Notes: generated from the sequence alone by a model not told the origin. Shown: positions 53,352 through 62,308, numbered from the stretch's first letter. The stretch is 64,000 nt of DNA from Lientehia hominis (GCF_021044755.1 NZ_JAJNOR010000007.1:1-64000); one strand, 5' to 3'. Made by a program: numbers and translations.

Positions 53352-53424
53352 GCGCTTCTAGCTCAGTTGGTAGAGCACCTGACTCTTAATCAGGGTGTCC
53401 AGGGTTCGAGCCCCTGGAGGCGCA
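53352..53424 (+). tRNA. tRNA-Lys (anticodon CUU)
   Basis: The acceptor stem is GCGCTTC with GAGGCGC, the D-arm is AGCTCAGTTGGTAGAGC, the anticodon loop is CTCTTAA (CUU), and the T-arm is CAGGGTTCGAGCCCCTG. The discriminator is A and CCA is not encoded. It is 73 nt and stands alone with its own promoter. Confidence 0.95.
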
Positions 53425-53454
53425 CTCAAAGCACTGTTTTCGATGACGAAAGAG

Positions 53455-53476
53455 CACCGGGGACGGTGTTTTTTTT
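53455..53476 (+). terminator. Terminator after tRNA-Lys
   Basis: CACCG and CGGTG with a GGGA loop, followed by eight T residues. Confidence 0.75.
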
Positions 53477-53493
53477 GTTTGAAACTTTCAGGG

Positions 53494-53522
53494 TTGTTTT
53501 TCATGGAGACATTCTGTATAAT
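53494..53522 (+). promoter_or_regulatory. SigA promoter of the symporter gene
   Basis: TTGTTT (53494-53499), 17 bp, TATAAT (53517-53522) with an upstream TG that makes an extended -10. Confidence 0.75.
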
Positions 53523-53610
53523 GAGGATGCTGTGCCGTGGACTTTTGTACGTCAAAGAAAGACGCACTACAAATCGGTGTATAAACAAATAGAGAAATGG
53601 GGAAAACAAC

Positions 53611-54822
53611 ATGAAAAAACGCAAGCTGGGACTTTTGGTAAAGCTCCTGCTGGGTATTCTTGCGGGTACTCTGCTGGGCTCGCTGGGGCATCTCTTAAAC
53701 ATCCAGGATTCCATGGTATTTGAAGGTTTCGTCAGTTTGTATGTGACCTTTACGTCATTATTCAGTACCTTTTTAAGCTTTATCATTCCTCTTCTGATCG
53801 TATCGTTTGTGGCGGCAGGCCTGGCAGACCTTGGGAAAAAAGCCAATAAGCTGTTTGGCGTCACCCTGCTCTTAGCCTATGCATCCACTGTCACCGCGGG
53901 ATTCGCTTCTTTTTTGGCGGGCAAAGCCCTCCTCCCTTCTCTCATAAGAGAAATCACCGGGGCAGAAGCAGCTTCAAAGACCTTTGAAGCCTTATTTACC
54001 ATTGAAGCCGAACCAGTATTTGGCGTTATGACCGCGCTGATCCTCGCTTTTCTCCTGGGGCTGGGTATGGCGAACAGTAAAGGAACGACACTATTGAAGG
54101 TCATAAAAGACCTGCAGGAAATCATAAGCAAGACCTTAAATAAAGTGATCATACCACTGATTCCCGTATATGTGGCCGGCCTGTTCTGCAAGATTGCTGC
54201 AGAAGGAAAACTGATTCAGACGATACAGATGTTTGTAAAACTGTTTATCATGATCCTGATATTCCAGTGGCTGTATATCGGGCTTCAGTTTCTGATATCC
54301 TCTCTGGTCTGTAAAGAAAATAAATTTAAGAATTTGAAAAATGCGGCGCCAGCTTATTTTACGGCGCTGGGGACTCAGTCCTCTGCTTCAACGATTCCGG
54401 TGAACCTGGAGAGTGCCAAGAAAAATGGCGTAGCCGGCGATATTGCGGATTTTGTCATTCCCCTTTGCGCGACGATTCATCTTGCAGGGGATACGATCTG
54501 TCTGGTTCTCGGTGCCATGGGCATTATGATCGCCAATGGGATGAATCCTACCCTCAGCATGTTTGCGCCCTTTATATTGATGCTGGGGATCACTATGGTG
54601 GCGGCTCCCGGAGTCCCCGGAGGCGGGGTGATGGCGGCTCTCGGCCTTATTACCTCCATGCTCGGTTTTACGGAGCCTATGTCTCAGTTGATCATATCCC
54701 TGCATTTTTCTCAGGACAGCTTCGGGACTGCCTGTAATATCACGGGAGATCAGGCCATCGCCTTCATAGTGGATAAGGTGGACAGGAAAAGCAATTCGCA
54801 GATGCCGGAAAACAAAGCGTAG
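53611..54822 (+). CDS. Dicarboxylate/amino acid:cation symporter (DAACS/SLC1 family)
   Basis: A 403-residue membrane protein of the GltP/SstT/DctA superfamily: eight helices with the two re-entrant hairpins. Hairpin 1 contains TALGTQSSASTIPVNLESAKKNG, with the serine-rich motif. The core also has VIPLCATIHLAGDTICLVLGAM and AAPGVPGGGVMAALGLI (hairpin 2). It lacks the long N-terminal extensions of DctA. Probable substrates are glutamate, aspartate, serine or C4-acids with Na+ or H+. The ribosome site is GGGGA. Confidence 0.92.
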   Translation: MKKRKLGLLVKLLLGILAGTLLGSLGHLLNIQDSMVFEGFVSLYVTFTSLFSTFLSFIIPLLIVSFVAAGLADLGKKANKLFGVTLLLAYASTVTAGFASFLAGKALLPSLIREITGAEAASKTFEALFTIEAEPVFGVMTALILAFLLGLGMANSKGTTLLKVIKDLQEIISKTLNKVIIPLIPVYVAGLFCKIAAEGKLIQTIQMFVKLFIMILIFQWLYIGLQFLISSLVCKENKFKNLKNAAPAYFTALGTQSSASTIPVNLESAKKNGVAGDIADFVIPLCATIHLAGDTICLVLGAMGIMIANGMNPTLSMFAPFILMLGITMVAAPGVPGGGVMAALGLITSMLGFTEPMSQLIISLHFSQDSFGTACNITGDQAIAFIVDKVDRKSNSQMPENKA

Positions 54823-54847
54823 ATAAAATGGCTGCATCCGTTTATAT

Positions 54848-54876
54848 TTGCATACTATCCGTATTTTCTATATAAT
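54848..54876 (+). promoter_or_regulatory. SigA promoter of the C1 protease gene
   Basis: TTGCAT (54848-54853), 17 bp, TATAAT (54871-54876), 52 bp before the start codon. Confidence 0.8.
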
Positions 54877-54927
54877 GATTGAAAAGGAACAGCATTTTAC
54901 CCGCAGTAGGGATCAAAGGAGAGAACT

Positions 54928-57900
54928 ATGAAAATGAAAGAGCTGATGAAACGGGCGGCCGCCTTTGGGCTGGCGGCTGCCCTCGTTGTATCGGGACCAG
55001 TTATGAGCGTATCAGCGGCGCCGGGAGAGGGTACTGGGGGAAAAGCCCTTGTGGGTCCGGCAGAGCTGCTGGAAGTGGATCAAAGCAATGCTTCCGGAGG
55101 GATTACCCCTACCGTTTTTCATGGTTCTTATAGAAGTGCGGAGAGCGGACAGATACGCGGCAGAAGTGCCCTTCCTGTTTCATATAATCTGAGCGCGTTA
55201 GGCAAATCCACGACTGTTAAGAACCAGAATCCTTGGGGATCCTGCTGGGCCTTTGGGGCGCTGTCTTCATTGGAGAGCAGTCGGCTTAATGGGAATTCAG
55301 GCAGCTCGGAAGCGCCATCCCCTGACTATTCCGAGCGCCAGCTTGCATGGTTTGCCTACGAGACTCAGACCGCGGACAGCGTTAAGGTCAGTGCGGCGGA
55401 TTCTGATCAGGCGGGAGAAGGAATTACCTATTCCGAGTCGGGACGTCTGGACAAAGGCGGCAACATGCCTCAGGCAGTTTCCCTTTTAGCTACCTGGCAG
55501 GGAGCGGCAAAAGAAGATGATGCACCGTATCAGAATGAAGCGGGAGACACTAGTAAGACAGGCATATGGAGTGTGGCGGCAGACAAAAGAAACCTCTCTG
55601 CCGTACATCTTCAAAACGCGGATTTTCTTGGAAGCCCTGCGGTCTTTGATAAATATGATGATACCGGACTTCCGGCGGCCGATGCAGCTTACATCTATAA
55701 TTCAGCCGCTACAGCAGATATTAAGACGGCCCTGATGAATTCTGGAGCGGTGGCTATTGCCTATTACGCAGATCAGTCAGCCCCCGGAGGTGATAAGAAC
55801 GGAGATTATTTTAATTATTCGAATTATTGTCAGTATGTTGATGTACTGAACGCTTCTACGGTCCAGAACCATGGCGTCAGCATTGTGGGATGGGACGACG
55901 ACTATGCAAGTACGAACTTCAAAGCGGGCAAACAGCCGGAGGGAAACGGCGCTTGGCTGGTGAAAAACAGCTGGGGAAGCGGCTGGGGACTTGACGGATA
56001 TTTCTGGCTTTCTTACTACGACAGAACCATCGATCAGGTGACGAGCTGCCATGGAGAGGGAACGGATAATTATGACAATAATTATCAGTATGATTATCTG
56101 GGCCTTGCAAGTGCTATGCAGTTCCAGCCCCATGACCAGGAGATGGGAATTGCCAATGTTTTTACTGCAAAAGGAGACGAGGAGATTCAAGCGGTGTCCG
56201 CGGTCACGCTGGTACCAGGTTCTGTGGTTTCCATAAAGATCTATAAAGTTCCGGCAGGCATGGAAGGACCGGTGCCCTCCGGAACTCAACCGATAGCGGA
56301 AAAGACGGAAATGATTACATACAGCGGCTACCATACCATAAAACTGGACGCTCCGGCTGCAATAGGAGCAGGTGAAAAGTTTTCTGTAGTAGAGGTGATA
56401 AAGGGCAGCGACGGAAAATGGTATACTCCCGTGGAAATCGGCGCGGATTCATTGAATCAGACGGCGGTGTGCAATGAGGGAGAGAGCTTTCTGGTCTCTG
56501 GTAGTGAATTTATAGATATGACAGAACAAGCACAGACTGGAATAACCTTCGGAAACGTCATGATCAAGGCCTTTACCAATGACGCAGCGCTTGAATCAGC
56601 GGCGCCGGATCTTTTGACCTTTGACTGTCAGGCCTTTGACAAGACGGATTTGAGTATTAAAGCGGATACAATAACGGTAAACGGAACAGGAATGATTATA
56701 GATCTTCCGGCGGGGACTTCTTATATTAAGATTACCAATCCGGCGCTTTCTGACGGTGCGGACGTGACAGCACAGATGTCAGTGAAGGTAAATGGCAGTG
56801 ATTATACGCTGGGTGACCGGATCGCGAGAGCAGACCTTATTAAAGAAAATGGTGGAACGTCCGTGGTCATGACCACTAAGTCCGCTCCGGCCGGAAGCAA
56901 TACAAAGGAGTATGAGTTCAGCTATACTGTTGCTCCACTGGAGCTGAAGGCCGACAATGACCGGGTCACAGTAACAGATAACAATGGTTATCTCCCGGCC
57001 AATGCGGCTTTGTCAGCAGCCAGGATTGGTTCCGGAGCCGTATATGATGCGGTCCGGACAGCCCTGGAGCCCATGGGCGGAGCAGAGAATTTTTACCTAT
57101 ATGCATTGGAGATATCACCGGAACTCAAAGACGGAGAATCTGTAGACCTTGGAATTTTCATGGATGATGGATATCCACGTTCTGACAAGACGGTGCTTTA
57201 TTATTTTGATGAAAGCACCGGCAGCCTTTCCGAAACAGCGAATGACAGTGCTGGTACAGGAGTCCTCCGCGCAGACGTCGGCAGGATGGGGTATTATGTG
57301 GTGTCACAGGTGAAAGAGAAACCGCCAGTGCCGGAATTGGAGGCCATTATCTACAGTCCCGTAAAGACATTGGCTGATGTGACGCTCCCCAATGTGGACG
57401 GAGGGACCTGGAACTGGGACGATAGCGGAATCGTCCCAGATGTGAAGACAAGGGCTTATAAAGCGACTTTTACAGCGGATGCCGGAAGTCTATATTACAC
57501 ATATAAAGCGGACATCTCCCTGACCGTGAACAAAGCGGACCCGGTACAAAGCGGCAGAGGCAGTGGCTCCCAGATCATTTATGGTCAGTCGTTGGGGGAC
57601 TCTCTTATAAAGGAAACTTTCGAATTAGACGGTATGGCGGTAAATGGAACCATCCAATGGAAGCAAAGCAGCCTCCGCCCTGAAGTAAAAGACAGCAATG
57701 CGACCGAATATGATATAATATTTACTCCTGGGATGGCGGAGAGTGAAAATTATAATACCGCGGAAGGCAGCCTGAAGGTAACGGAAGTTTTGAAAAAGCA
57801 AGTAACCGTGAACATCAAGGATACGGCGAAGGTATATGGCGATAAAAACCCGGCGTTTTCGCTGGAGATTCCAGACGGAGCTTTGGTGGGTGACGACACC

Positions 57901-58950
57901 GCGGCCGATCTGGCAGTAGAGTTTGACTGCCCGGCAGACAGGTTTACCCCGGCAGGAAGCAGCGTGGCTGTTACTGGAACGTCCAGCTCTGCAAATTACA
58001 ATGTCAGTGTAGTGAACGGATGGCTGACCGTTAAGAAACGGGCAGTTGATATCAAAGCGAAGGATGTAACATTAAAATATGGAGAAGGGTTTCCGGCGCC
58101 ATACGAAATTGAAGTATATAATCTTCCGGAAGGCGTGGAGCAGAGCGCCCTGGGTGTGACCGCAGATGTTGAACCACTGGATATGTCAAACGGCAATCTG
58201 GCTGGGACCTATACCTTAAAGGTAAAGACGGCGGCCATTGCAGATGGGAATTATGAGAAAGGCAGGCTTCTCAACGGAATACTTACCATTGAGGAAGGAA
58301 CCGTAAAGAAAGTGGAGAACAGCTCCGGCATTCCGGACTCCGACGCCATAAATTTTGAAGCATCCGGTAATCTTAAAGGTACAGAAATTTTAAAGATTCT
58401 GGATCTTACGGATGAGGCTGTGCGAAAAGCTTTCCAGGATAAGCTGGAGAACGGCCAGCTTCTGGGATCGGTCTTTGACATTACTTTGGTAAATGAGGAT
58501 CGTACGGAGACAGAAATAAAAGGAGCTTTGACAGTGACCATCCCAGTGAGCATGGAGTATAATGGAAAGCAGATTGCTGTCTTTCATTATGTGAAGGAAG
58601 GAAAGCGGAATAACGAAGATATCGTATCAGATAAAGATACGATTGATACGTATAAAAACCTGACAGTGGTGGACGGCAAAGTCCAGGTAAAGGTATATTC
58701 TTTATCTCCCTTTGCATTGGCTTTCCCAAGGGATGCAGATGCGTCGGAAGAAAATACCAGACCGTCCGGAACGACAGAGATACCTTCTGCGGATAACCAC
58801 AAAAAACCTGAGCCGGCAAACCGCACTGTAAATAATGTTAAGACAGGAGATTCAGCTCCGGTGACCGCGCTGATAATTTCCGCTATAGCGGCGGCAGTCA
58901 TCCTGCTTATACTGGCGGTCGTCATGGTCAGGAAACGAAAGAAACGGTAA
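54928..58950 (+). CDS. Secreted, wall-anchored papain-family (C1A) protease with lectin-like and MBG-type repeat domains
   Basis: A 1340-residue modular surface protein. A signal peptide (FGLAAALVVSGPVMSVSAA) is followed by a papain-like domain with catalytic C106 (NPWGSCWAFGALSS), H315 (VQNHGVSIVGWDDDY) and N347 (WLVKNSWGSGWG). After it comes a lectin-like domain (about 375-500; MQFQPHDQEMGIANVF to FSVVEVIKG), a long beta-rich stalk, two MBG/YDG-type repeats (KVYGDKNPAFSLEI; TLKYGEGFPAPYEIEV), and a C-terminal VKTGDS motif, hydrophobic helix and RKRKKR tail. The last is a variant of the Lachnospiraceae PKTGD sortase signal. It probably degrades host or dietary peptides at the cell surface. 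Confidence 0.9.
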   Translation: MKMKELMKRAAAFGLAAALVVSGPVMSVSAAPGEGTGGKALVGPAELLEVDQSNASGGITPTVFHGSYRSAESGQIRGRSALPVSYNLSALGKSTTVKNQNPWGSCWAFGALSSLESSRLNGNSGSSEAPSPDYSERQLAWFAYETQTADSVKVSAADSDQAGEGITYSESGRLDKGGNMPQAVSLLATWQGAAKEDDAPYQNEAGDTSKTGIWSVAADKRNLSAVHLQNADFLGSPAVFDKYDDTGLPAADAAYIYNSAATADIKTALMNSGAVAIAYYADQSAPGGDKNGDYFNYSNYCQYVDVLNASTVQNHGVSIVGWDDDYASTNFKAGKQPEGNGAWLVKNSWGSGWGLDGYFWLSYYDRTIDQVTSCHGEGTDNYDNNYQYDYLGLASAMQFQPHDQEMGIANVFTAKGDEEIQAVSAVTLVPGSVVSIKIYKVPAGMEGPVPSGTQPIAEKTEMITYSGYHTIKLDAPAAIGAGEKFSVVEVIKGSDGKWYTPVEIGADSLNQTAVCNEGESFLVSGSEFIDMTEQAQTGITFGNVMIKAFTNDAALESAAPDLLTFDCQAFDKTDLSIKADTITVNGTGMIIDLPAGTSYIKITNPALSDGADVTAQMSVKVNGSDYTLGDRIARADLIKENGGTSVVMTTKSAPAGSNTKEYEFSYTVAPLELKADNDRVTVTDNNGYLPANAALSAARIGSGAVYDAVRTALEPMGGAENFYLYALEISPELKDGESVDLGIFMDDGYPRSDKTVLYYFDESTGSLSETANDSAGTGVLRADVGRMGYYVVSQVKEKPPVPELEAIIYSPVKTLADVTLPNVDGGTWNWDDSGIVPDVKTRAYKATFTADAGSLYYTYKADISLTVNKADPVQSGRGSGSQIIYGQSLGDSLIKETFELDGMAVNGTIQWKQSSLRPEVKDSNATEYDIIFTPGMAESENYNTAEGSLKVTEVLKKQVTVNIKDTAKVYGDKNPAFSLEIPDGALVGDDTAADLAVEFDCPADRFTPAGSSVAVTGTSSSANYNVSVVNGWLTVKKRAVDIKAKDVTLKYGEGFPAPYEIEVYNLPEGVEQSALGVTADVEPLDMSNGNLAGTYTLKVKTAAIADGNYEKGRLLNGILTIEEGTVKKVENSSGIPDSDAINFEASGNLKGTEILKILDLTDEAVRKAFQDKLENGQLLGSVFDITLVNEDRTETEIKGALTVTIPVSMEYNGKQIAVFHYVKEGKRNNEDIVSDKDTIDTYKNLTVVDGKVQVKVYSLSPFALAFPRDADASEENTRPSGTTEIPSADNHKKPEPANRTVNNVKTGDSAPVTALIISAIAAAVILLILAVVMVRKRKKR

Positions 58951-58975
58951 AATCTTAATACGAGTATGGAAAAGA

Positions 58976-59012
58976 GAAGCTGTGCAGGAGAAATGTTGAA
59001 CTGCACAGCTTC
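58976..59012 (+). terminator. Terminator after the C1 protease gene
   Basis: GAAGCTGTGCAG and CTGCACAGCTTC form a 12-bp stem, followed by TTTA. Confidence 0.8.
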
Positions 59013-59015
59013 TTT

Positions 59016-59047
59016 ATGGTAAACTAAAAAAATAATTGGTTGACAAT
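59016..59047. promoter_or_regulatory. BirA (biotin repressor) operator
   Basis: ATGGTAAAC, 14 bp, GTTGACAAT fits the BirA consensus (WTTGTWAAC-N14/15-GTTWACAAW) at 8 of 9 positions in each half. Its right half overlaps the -35 box of the bioB promoter, the expected place for repression by biotin-loaded BirA. Confidence 0.8.
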
Positions 59048-59068
59048 CTGGGCGCCGAACTTTAGTAT
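59040..59068 (+). promoter_or_regulatory. SigA promoter of bioB
   Basis: TTGACA (59040-59045), 17 bp, TAGTAT (59063-59068). The -35 is embedded in the BirA half-site. Confidence 0.8.
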
Positions 59069-59104
59069 TAAGAAAGGAGATTATTTAGATGTGATGAAAG
59101 GAAT

Positions 59105-60079
59105 ATGGAAATGGATATACAGACGATTAAAAACCGGGTTCTAAAGAAGGAATGGATAGGCAAACCGGAGGCAGTCTGGCTTGCGGAACAGGAGCTGGAA
59201 GAACTTTGTGAAGCTGCGGATGAAATCAGGAGCTTTTTCTGCGGAGACAGTTTTGATATTTGTACCATAATAAACGGGAAAAGCGGGAGGTGCTCAGAGG
59301 ACTGTAAATACTGTGCCCAGTCCGCTTTTTATCATACGAGGGCGGAGAAATATTCTCTTCTCAGCACGGAAGAAATCACGTCTCAGGCGGAATACAATGA
59401 ACAAAAAGGAGTTTTGCGATATTCCATTGTGACTTCAGGAAGATGTTTGTCTGATACAGAAGTGGACAGGATGTGTGAAAGCATAAAAGAGATAAAGAAA
59501 AAGACAAGATTATCGGTCTGCATTTCCTTCGGACTTTTAAATGAAAGTCAGTACCGGAAGCTCAAAGAAGCGGGGACAGAAAGAGTGCACAATAATCTGG
59601 AGAGCTCCAGAGCCTATTTTCCGGAGGTCTGTACGACCCATACATACGATGACAAGATCGCCGCTGTCCGAGCGGCTCAGGAGGCGGGGCTGAGCGTGTG
59701 CAGCGGGGGCATAATGGGCCTGGGGGAGTCCATGGAAGACAGGATAGATATGGTACTGACGATCAGAGAGCTGGGAATCCGCTCCATACCTGTGAATATG
59801 CTGAATCCCATACCCGGCACGCCTTATGAAGGAAATCAGAGACTGACGGAAGAGAAGATGAGAAGAATCACGGCGGTCTTCCGCTTTTTGGTGCCGGACG
59901 CGTCAATCCGGCTGGCGGGAGGCAGGGGACTTTTGGAGGACAAAGGAAGAAGCTGCTTCCGGTCCGGAGCCAATGCGGCAATATCGGGGGATATGCTGAC
60001 CACAGCAGGAATTACAATCAGCCAGGATCTTCAGATGATAAGAGAGCTGGGATATGTGCCCCGTCTGTGGAACAGATGA
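59105..60079 (+). CDS. bioB: Biotin synthase
   Basis: A 324-residue radical-SAM enzyme that inserts sulfur into dethiobiotin. The [4Fe-4S] cysteines are C63, C67 and C70 in RCSEDCKYCAQS. Other family features are YSIVTSGRCLSD, NNLESSRAYFPEVCTTHTYDDK, SGGIMGLGE, IPVNMLNPIPGTPYE and a C-terminal GDMLTTAG. The ATG at 59105 or at 59111 could start; AAAGGA is better spaced for 59111. A 16-codon frame (59094-59144) overlaps the start. No other biotin genes are in the window, so dethiobiotin is made from elsewhere or imported. Confidence 0.95.
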   Translation: MEMDIQTIKNRVLKKEWIGKPEAVWLAEQELEELCEAADEIRSFFCGDSFDICTIINGKSGRCSEDCKYCAQSAFYHTRAEKYSLLSTEEITSQAEYNEQKGVLRYSIVTSGRCLSDTEVDRMCESIKEIKKKTRLSVCISFGLLNESQYRKLKEAGTERVHNNLESSRAYFPEVCTTHTYDDKIAAVRAAQEAGLSVCSGGIMGLGESMEDRIDMVLTIRELGIRSIPVNMLNPIPGTPYEGNQRLTEEKMRRITAVFRFLVPDASIRLAGGRGLLEDKGRSCFRSGANAAISGDMLTTAGITISQDLQMIRELGYVPRLWNR

Positions 60080-60083
60080 TGCC

Positions 60084-61241
60084 TTAAATGGTTACGCTGC
60101 TGTGGAGAGGCTTGTCATCGAAACCAATGAGCCAGGTGAGTAAAAAGGTAGTAGCAAAGGTCACTGCGACCGTCAGAAGCGCGTATACAAAGGTGCCGCT
60201 CAAGAATATGGGCAGGGTGATCAAGCAGGGAGAAGCATAGGCTACAGATTTCACGTCGGTGATGCCTGCAAAAGCGCCTCCGACGGCGGCACCTATGATA
60301 CTAGCTATGTACGGCCGTTTTAAGGGGAGAAGGACTCCGTAGATGGACGGTTCTGTTATTCCCATATAAGCGACTATCGAGGTCTGAAGGGAAAGACTCT
60401 TATTTTCACAGACTTTCGATTTTACAAATACCGCGAGAGCTGCGGAAGCCATGGCGACATTGGCTGCGAGAAAGGCCGGACGGCTGAACGGGTCAAAGCC
60501 GGTCGCTGTGATAGAAGAGAGGGCCAGCGGCAGGAAACAGAGTCCAAATCCGGCTGTGACCAGGAACGGTGTCATGGCTGCCAGCAGAGCTACTGCCGGC
60601 CAGCCTATTTTTTCATGAATTAAGTTCAGGCCATTGCTCAGGCCGTCCCCGATGAACATCCCGGCGGGGCCCAGAACGATCAGGATGAGCGGCGCCATGA
60701 GGAGCGTGGTCAGCAGCGGTACGGCGAAAAAAGCGATGATGCCGGGAACCCATCTGCGCAGAAGCTTTTCCACAGAAGCCACAGACCATCCGATCACAAT
60801 AGCGGGGACTACGGTTGAACTGTAAGACATCATTGTAATGGGGAGTGAAAGAAAGGTAAGTGAACCGCCTTCCTTAAAAACGGATATAAAATCCGGATGC
60901 AGGAGGACCGCGGTCAGGAACAGCGCCAGATACGGATCGCCGCCGAACCGCTTAGCTGTGGAGTGAGCTAAGAGCAGAGGAAGAAAATAGAATCCGGCGC
61001 TGGATACAAAAGACAAGACATAATAAGTATTGCTCTCCGCGTTCAGAAGATTTAGAGCAGAAAGCAGCAGCATCAGCGCTTTCAGAATACCGGCGGCTGT
61101 GATGACCGGAAGCGTGGGGACAAAAATACCGGAGATTGTGTCCACCACCCGGTCCATCCTGGTTTTCTTTACGGTGCTTCCTGTCTCAGCTTTTCCATTG
61201 TCTGCGTTTTTCTTCATTACTGCCTGGTCTTGCTTTTCCAT
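60084..61241 (-). CDS. Orphan PTS EIIC permease domain
   Basis: A 385-residue membrane protein of the glucose/beta-glucoside-type PTS EIIC superfamily: TRMDRVVDTISGIFVPTLPVITAAGILKALM, LPLLLAHSTAKRFGGDPYLALFLTAVLLHPDF, and the substrate-site segment VAYMGITEPSIYGVLLPLKRPY. About ten helices. Neither EIIB nor EIIA is fused or adjacent, so it must borrow them or serve as a non-phosphorylating transporter or sensor. AGGGGGCACCGTC precedes the ATG. It converges with bioB, 4 bp from its stop. Confidence 0.9.
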   Translation of the reverse strand: MEKQDQAVMKKNADNGKAETGSTVKKTRMDRVVDTISGIFVPTLPVITAAGILKALMLLLSALNLLNAESNTYYVLSFVSSAGFYFLPLLLAHSTAKRFGGDPYLALFLTAVLLHPDFISVFKEGGSLTFLSLPITMMSYSSTVVPAIVIGWSVASVEKLLRRWVPGIIAFFAVPLLTTLLMAPLILIVLGPAGMFIGDGLSNGLNLIHEKIGWPAVALLAAMTPFLVTAGFGLCFLPLALSSITATGFDPFSRPAFLAANVAMASAALAVFVKSKVCENKSLSLQTSIVAYMGITEPSIYGVLLPLKRPYIASIIGAAVGGAFAGITDVKSVAYASPCLITLPIFLSGTFVYALLTVAVTFATTFLLTWLIGFDDKPLHSSVTI

Positions 61242-61288
61242 GACGGTGCCCCCTATTGTATCAGAATAGTCATAAATGAATAAAATCT

Positions 61289-61326
61289 AAAAGCGGCGCG
61301 GCAGGCTTGGCCTGCGGGCCGCTTTT
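61289..61326. terminator. Bidirectional terminator at the edge of the phage module
   Basis: AAAAGCGGC ... GCAGGC and GCCTGC ... GCCGCTTTT form a long hairpin with A- and T-rich ends. It separates the leftward phage genes from the PTS gene and may mark the host-phage boundary. Confidence 0.8.
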
Positions 61327-61375
61327 ATTATAAGTCCATAAGAGGGAAAAAGAAAGAGGATAAGAAGAGGTTCTT

Positions 61376-61804
61376 TCAAAAATCATTTCCCATGGTCATT
61401 GGGTTTTCCAAAATTTCATCATATCCGGGCAAGCAATCGGGATGGTGCGCGTTTAGCCATTTTCTCCGCCTTTCTACATCTTTCCAGCGGGTTTTATTTT
61501 TTTTTCGATTCCGGAACAATTTATTGATCTTATTTCCGTGCAGGGATTTAACAGAAGGTACGGCCAACACAGAAGAGGCCGCCCTGGGGATTTCATGTGC
61601 CGCCGCTTCTATAGTCTGAACATCTTCTTTTTGAAAGTCATTATCGGAGATGTGCTTCATAGCATGCTCATATGCTCTCAGACGGCCGGCGTCGGACAGG
61701 CGCGCATTGATCAGTATAGTATAACTGCCGTCTTCATTTTCTGAAACCATTTCGTTGCCTTTTGCGGGAAAATTAATTAAGACAACGTTAACATCCTTCG
61801 TCAT
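61376..61804 (-). CDS. ImmA/IrrE-type metallopeptidase, phage immunity
   Basis: A 142-residue protein. ILINARLSDAGRLRAYEHAMKHISDNDF carries an HxxxH motif, and VQTIEAAAHEI supplies the third acidic ligand, as in compact ImmA-like proteins of Gram-positive phages. Such proteases cleave the neighbouring repressor on SOS or quorum signals. The canonical HExxH is altered to EHAMKH, so activity is likely but unproven. The C terminus is basic (NRKKNKTRWKDVERRRKW). The ATG is inside the repressor gene end; a GTG three codons earlier is possible. Confidence 0.75.
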   Translation of the reverse strand: MTKDVNVVLINFPAKGNEMVSENEDGSYTILINARLSDAGRLRAYEHAMKHISDNDFQKEDVQTIEAAAHEIPRAASSVLAVPSVKSLHGNKINKLFRNRKKNKTRWKDVERRRKWLNAHHPDCLPGYDEILENPMTMGNDF

Positions 61805-62171
61805 TGTTATCACGTTCTTTCCTTTTCAGTGCCAATGCCATGTTATGTAACGCTTTTAAGTCTTCTGCATCTGCGTTGCGGCTCACATCAAACAGCATTT
61901 TCAGCTCTTTGTTTTCAAATATTTCTTGTGCGATCGAGGCAGTTTCCTCATTTAAATAATAGGTCTCGCCGCCTTCTTTTTCTTTGCCTGTAACGAGATA
62001 TTCGAGTGATACTCCAAAATAATCTGCAATTTTCTGCATCTTATCATTTTTTGGTTTGCTGATCCCGCTTTTCCAAGAGCTGAAAACGGATTGGGCGATA
62101 CCAGTTTCTTTTGATACCCGATAGGTACTTACTCCATATTTTTGTAGTAACTGCTCAAAAATCTCATACAT
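61788..62171 (-). CDS. Phage-type XRE repressor (CI-like)
   Basis: A 127-residue repressor. The N-terminal helix-turn-helix is FEQLLQKYGVSTYRVSKETGIAQSVFSSWKSGISKPKNDKMQKIADYFGVSLEYLVTG, followed by a helical C-terminal part (ASIAQEIFENKELKMLFDVSRNA, DAEDLKALHNMALALKR) of the type that dimerises. It overlaps the ImmA-like gene by 17 bp, the standard pairing. AAAGGTGAACTAAA precedes the ATG. Its operators lie just upstream. Confidence 0.92.
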   Translation of the reverse strand: MYEIFEQLLQKYGVSTYRVSKETGIAQSVFSSWKSGISKPKNDKMQKIADYFGVSLEYLVTGKEKEGGETYYLNEETASIAQEIFENKELKMLFDVSRNADAEDLKALHNMALALKRKERDNNDEGC

Positions 62172-62199
62172 TTTAGTTCACCTTTCACAAAATGGTAAA

Positions 62200-62219
62200 T
62201 ACTTCAAAAAACATAAGTA
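62200..62219 (+). promoter_or_regulatory. Repressor operator 1
   Basis: TACTTCAAAAAACATAAGTA, a partially dyad-symmetric 20-mer. It is identical, except for one base, to operator 2. Confidence 0.75.
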
Positions 62220-62226
62220 CAAACTA

Positions 62227-62255
62227 TTGACTTTTAAAAAACAAAAGGGTATAGT
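62227..62255 (+). promoter_or_regulatory. Rightward phage promoter
   Basis: TTGACT (62227-62232), 17 bp, TATAGT (62250-62255), bracketed by operators 1 and 2. It drives transcription away from the repressor into the tail genes. Confidence 0.8.
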
Positions 62256-62262
62256 ATAGCTA

Positions 62263-62282
62263 TGCTTCAAAAAACATAAGTA
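62263..62282 (+). promoter_or_regulatory. Repressor operator 2
   Basis: TGCTTCAAAAAACATAAGTA lies just downstream of the -10, at or over the transcription start. Confidence 0.75.
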
Positions 62283-62308
62283 ATTAAAAATATAATTCAT
62301 AAAAAAGA

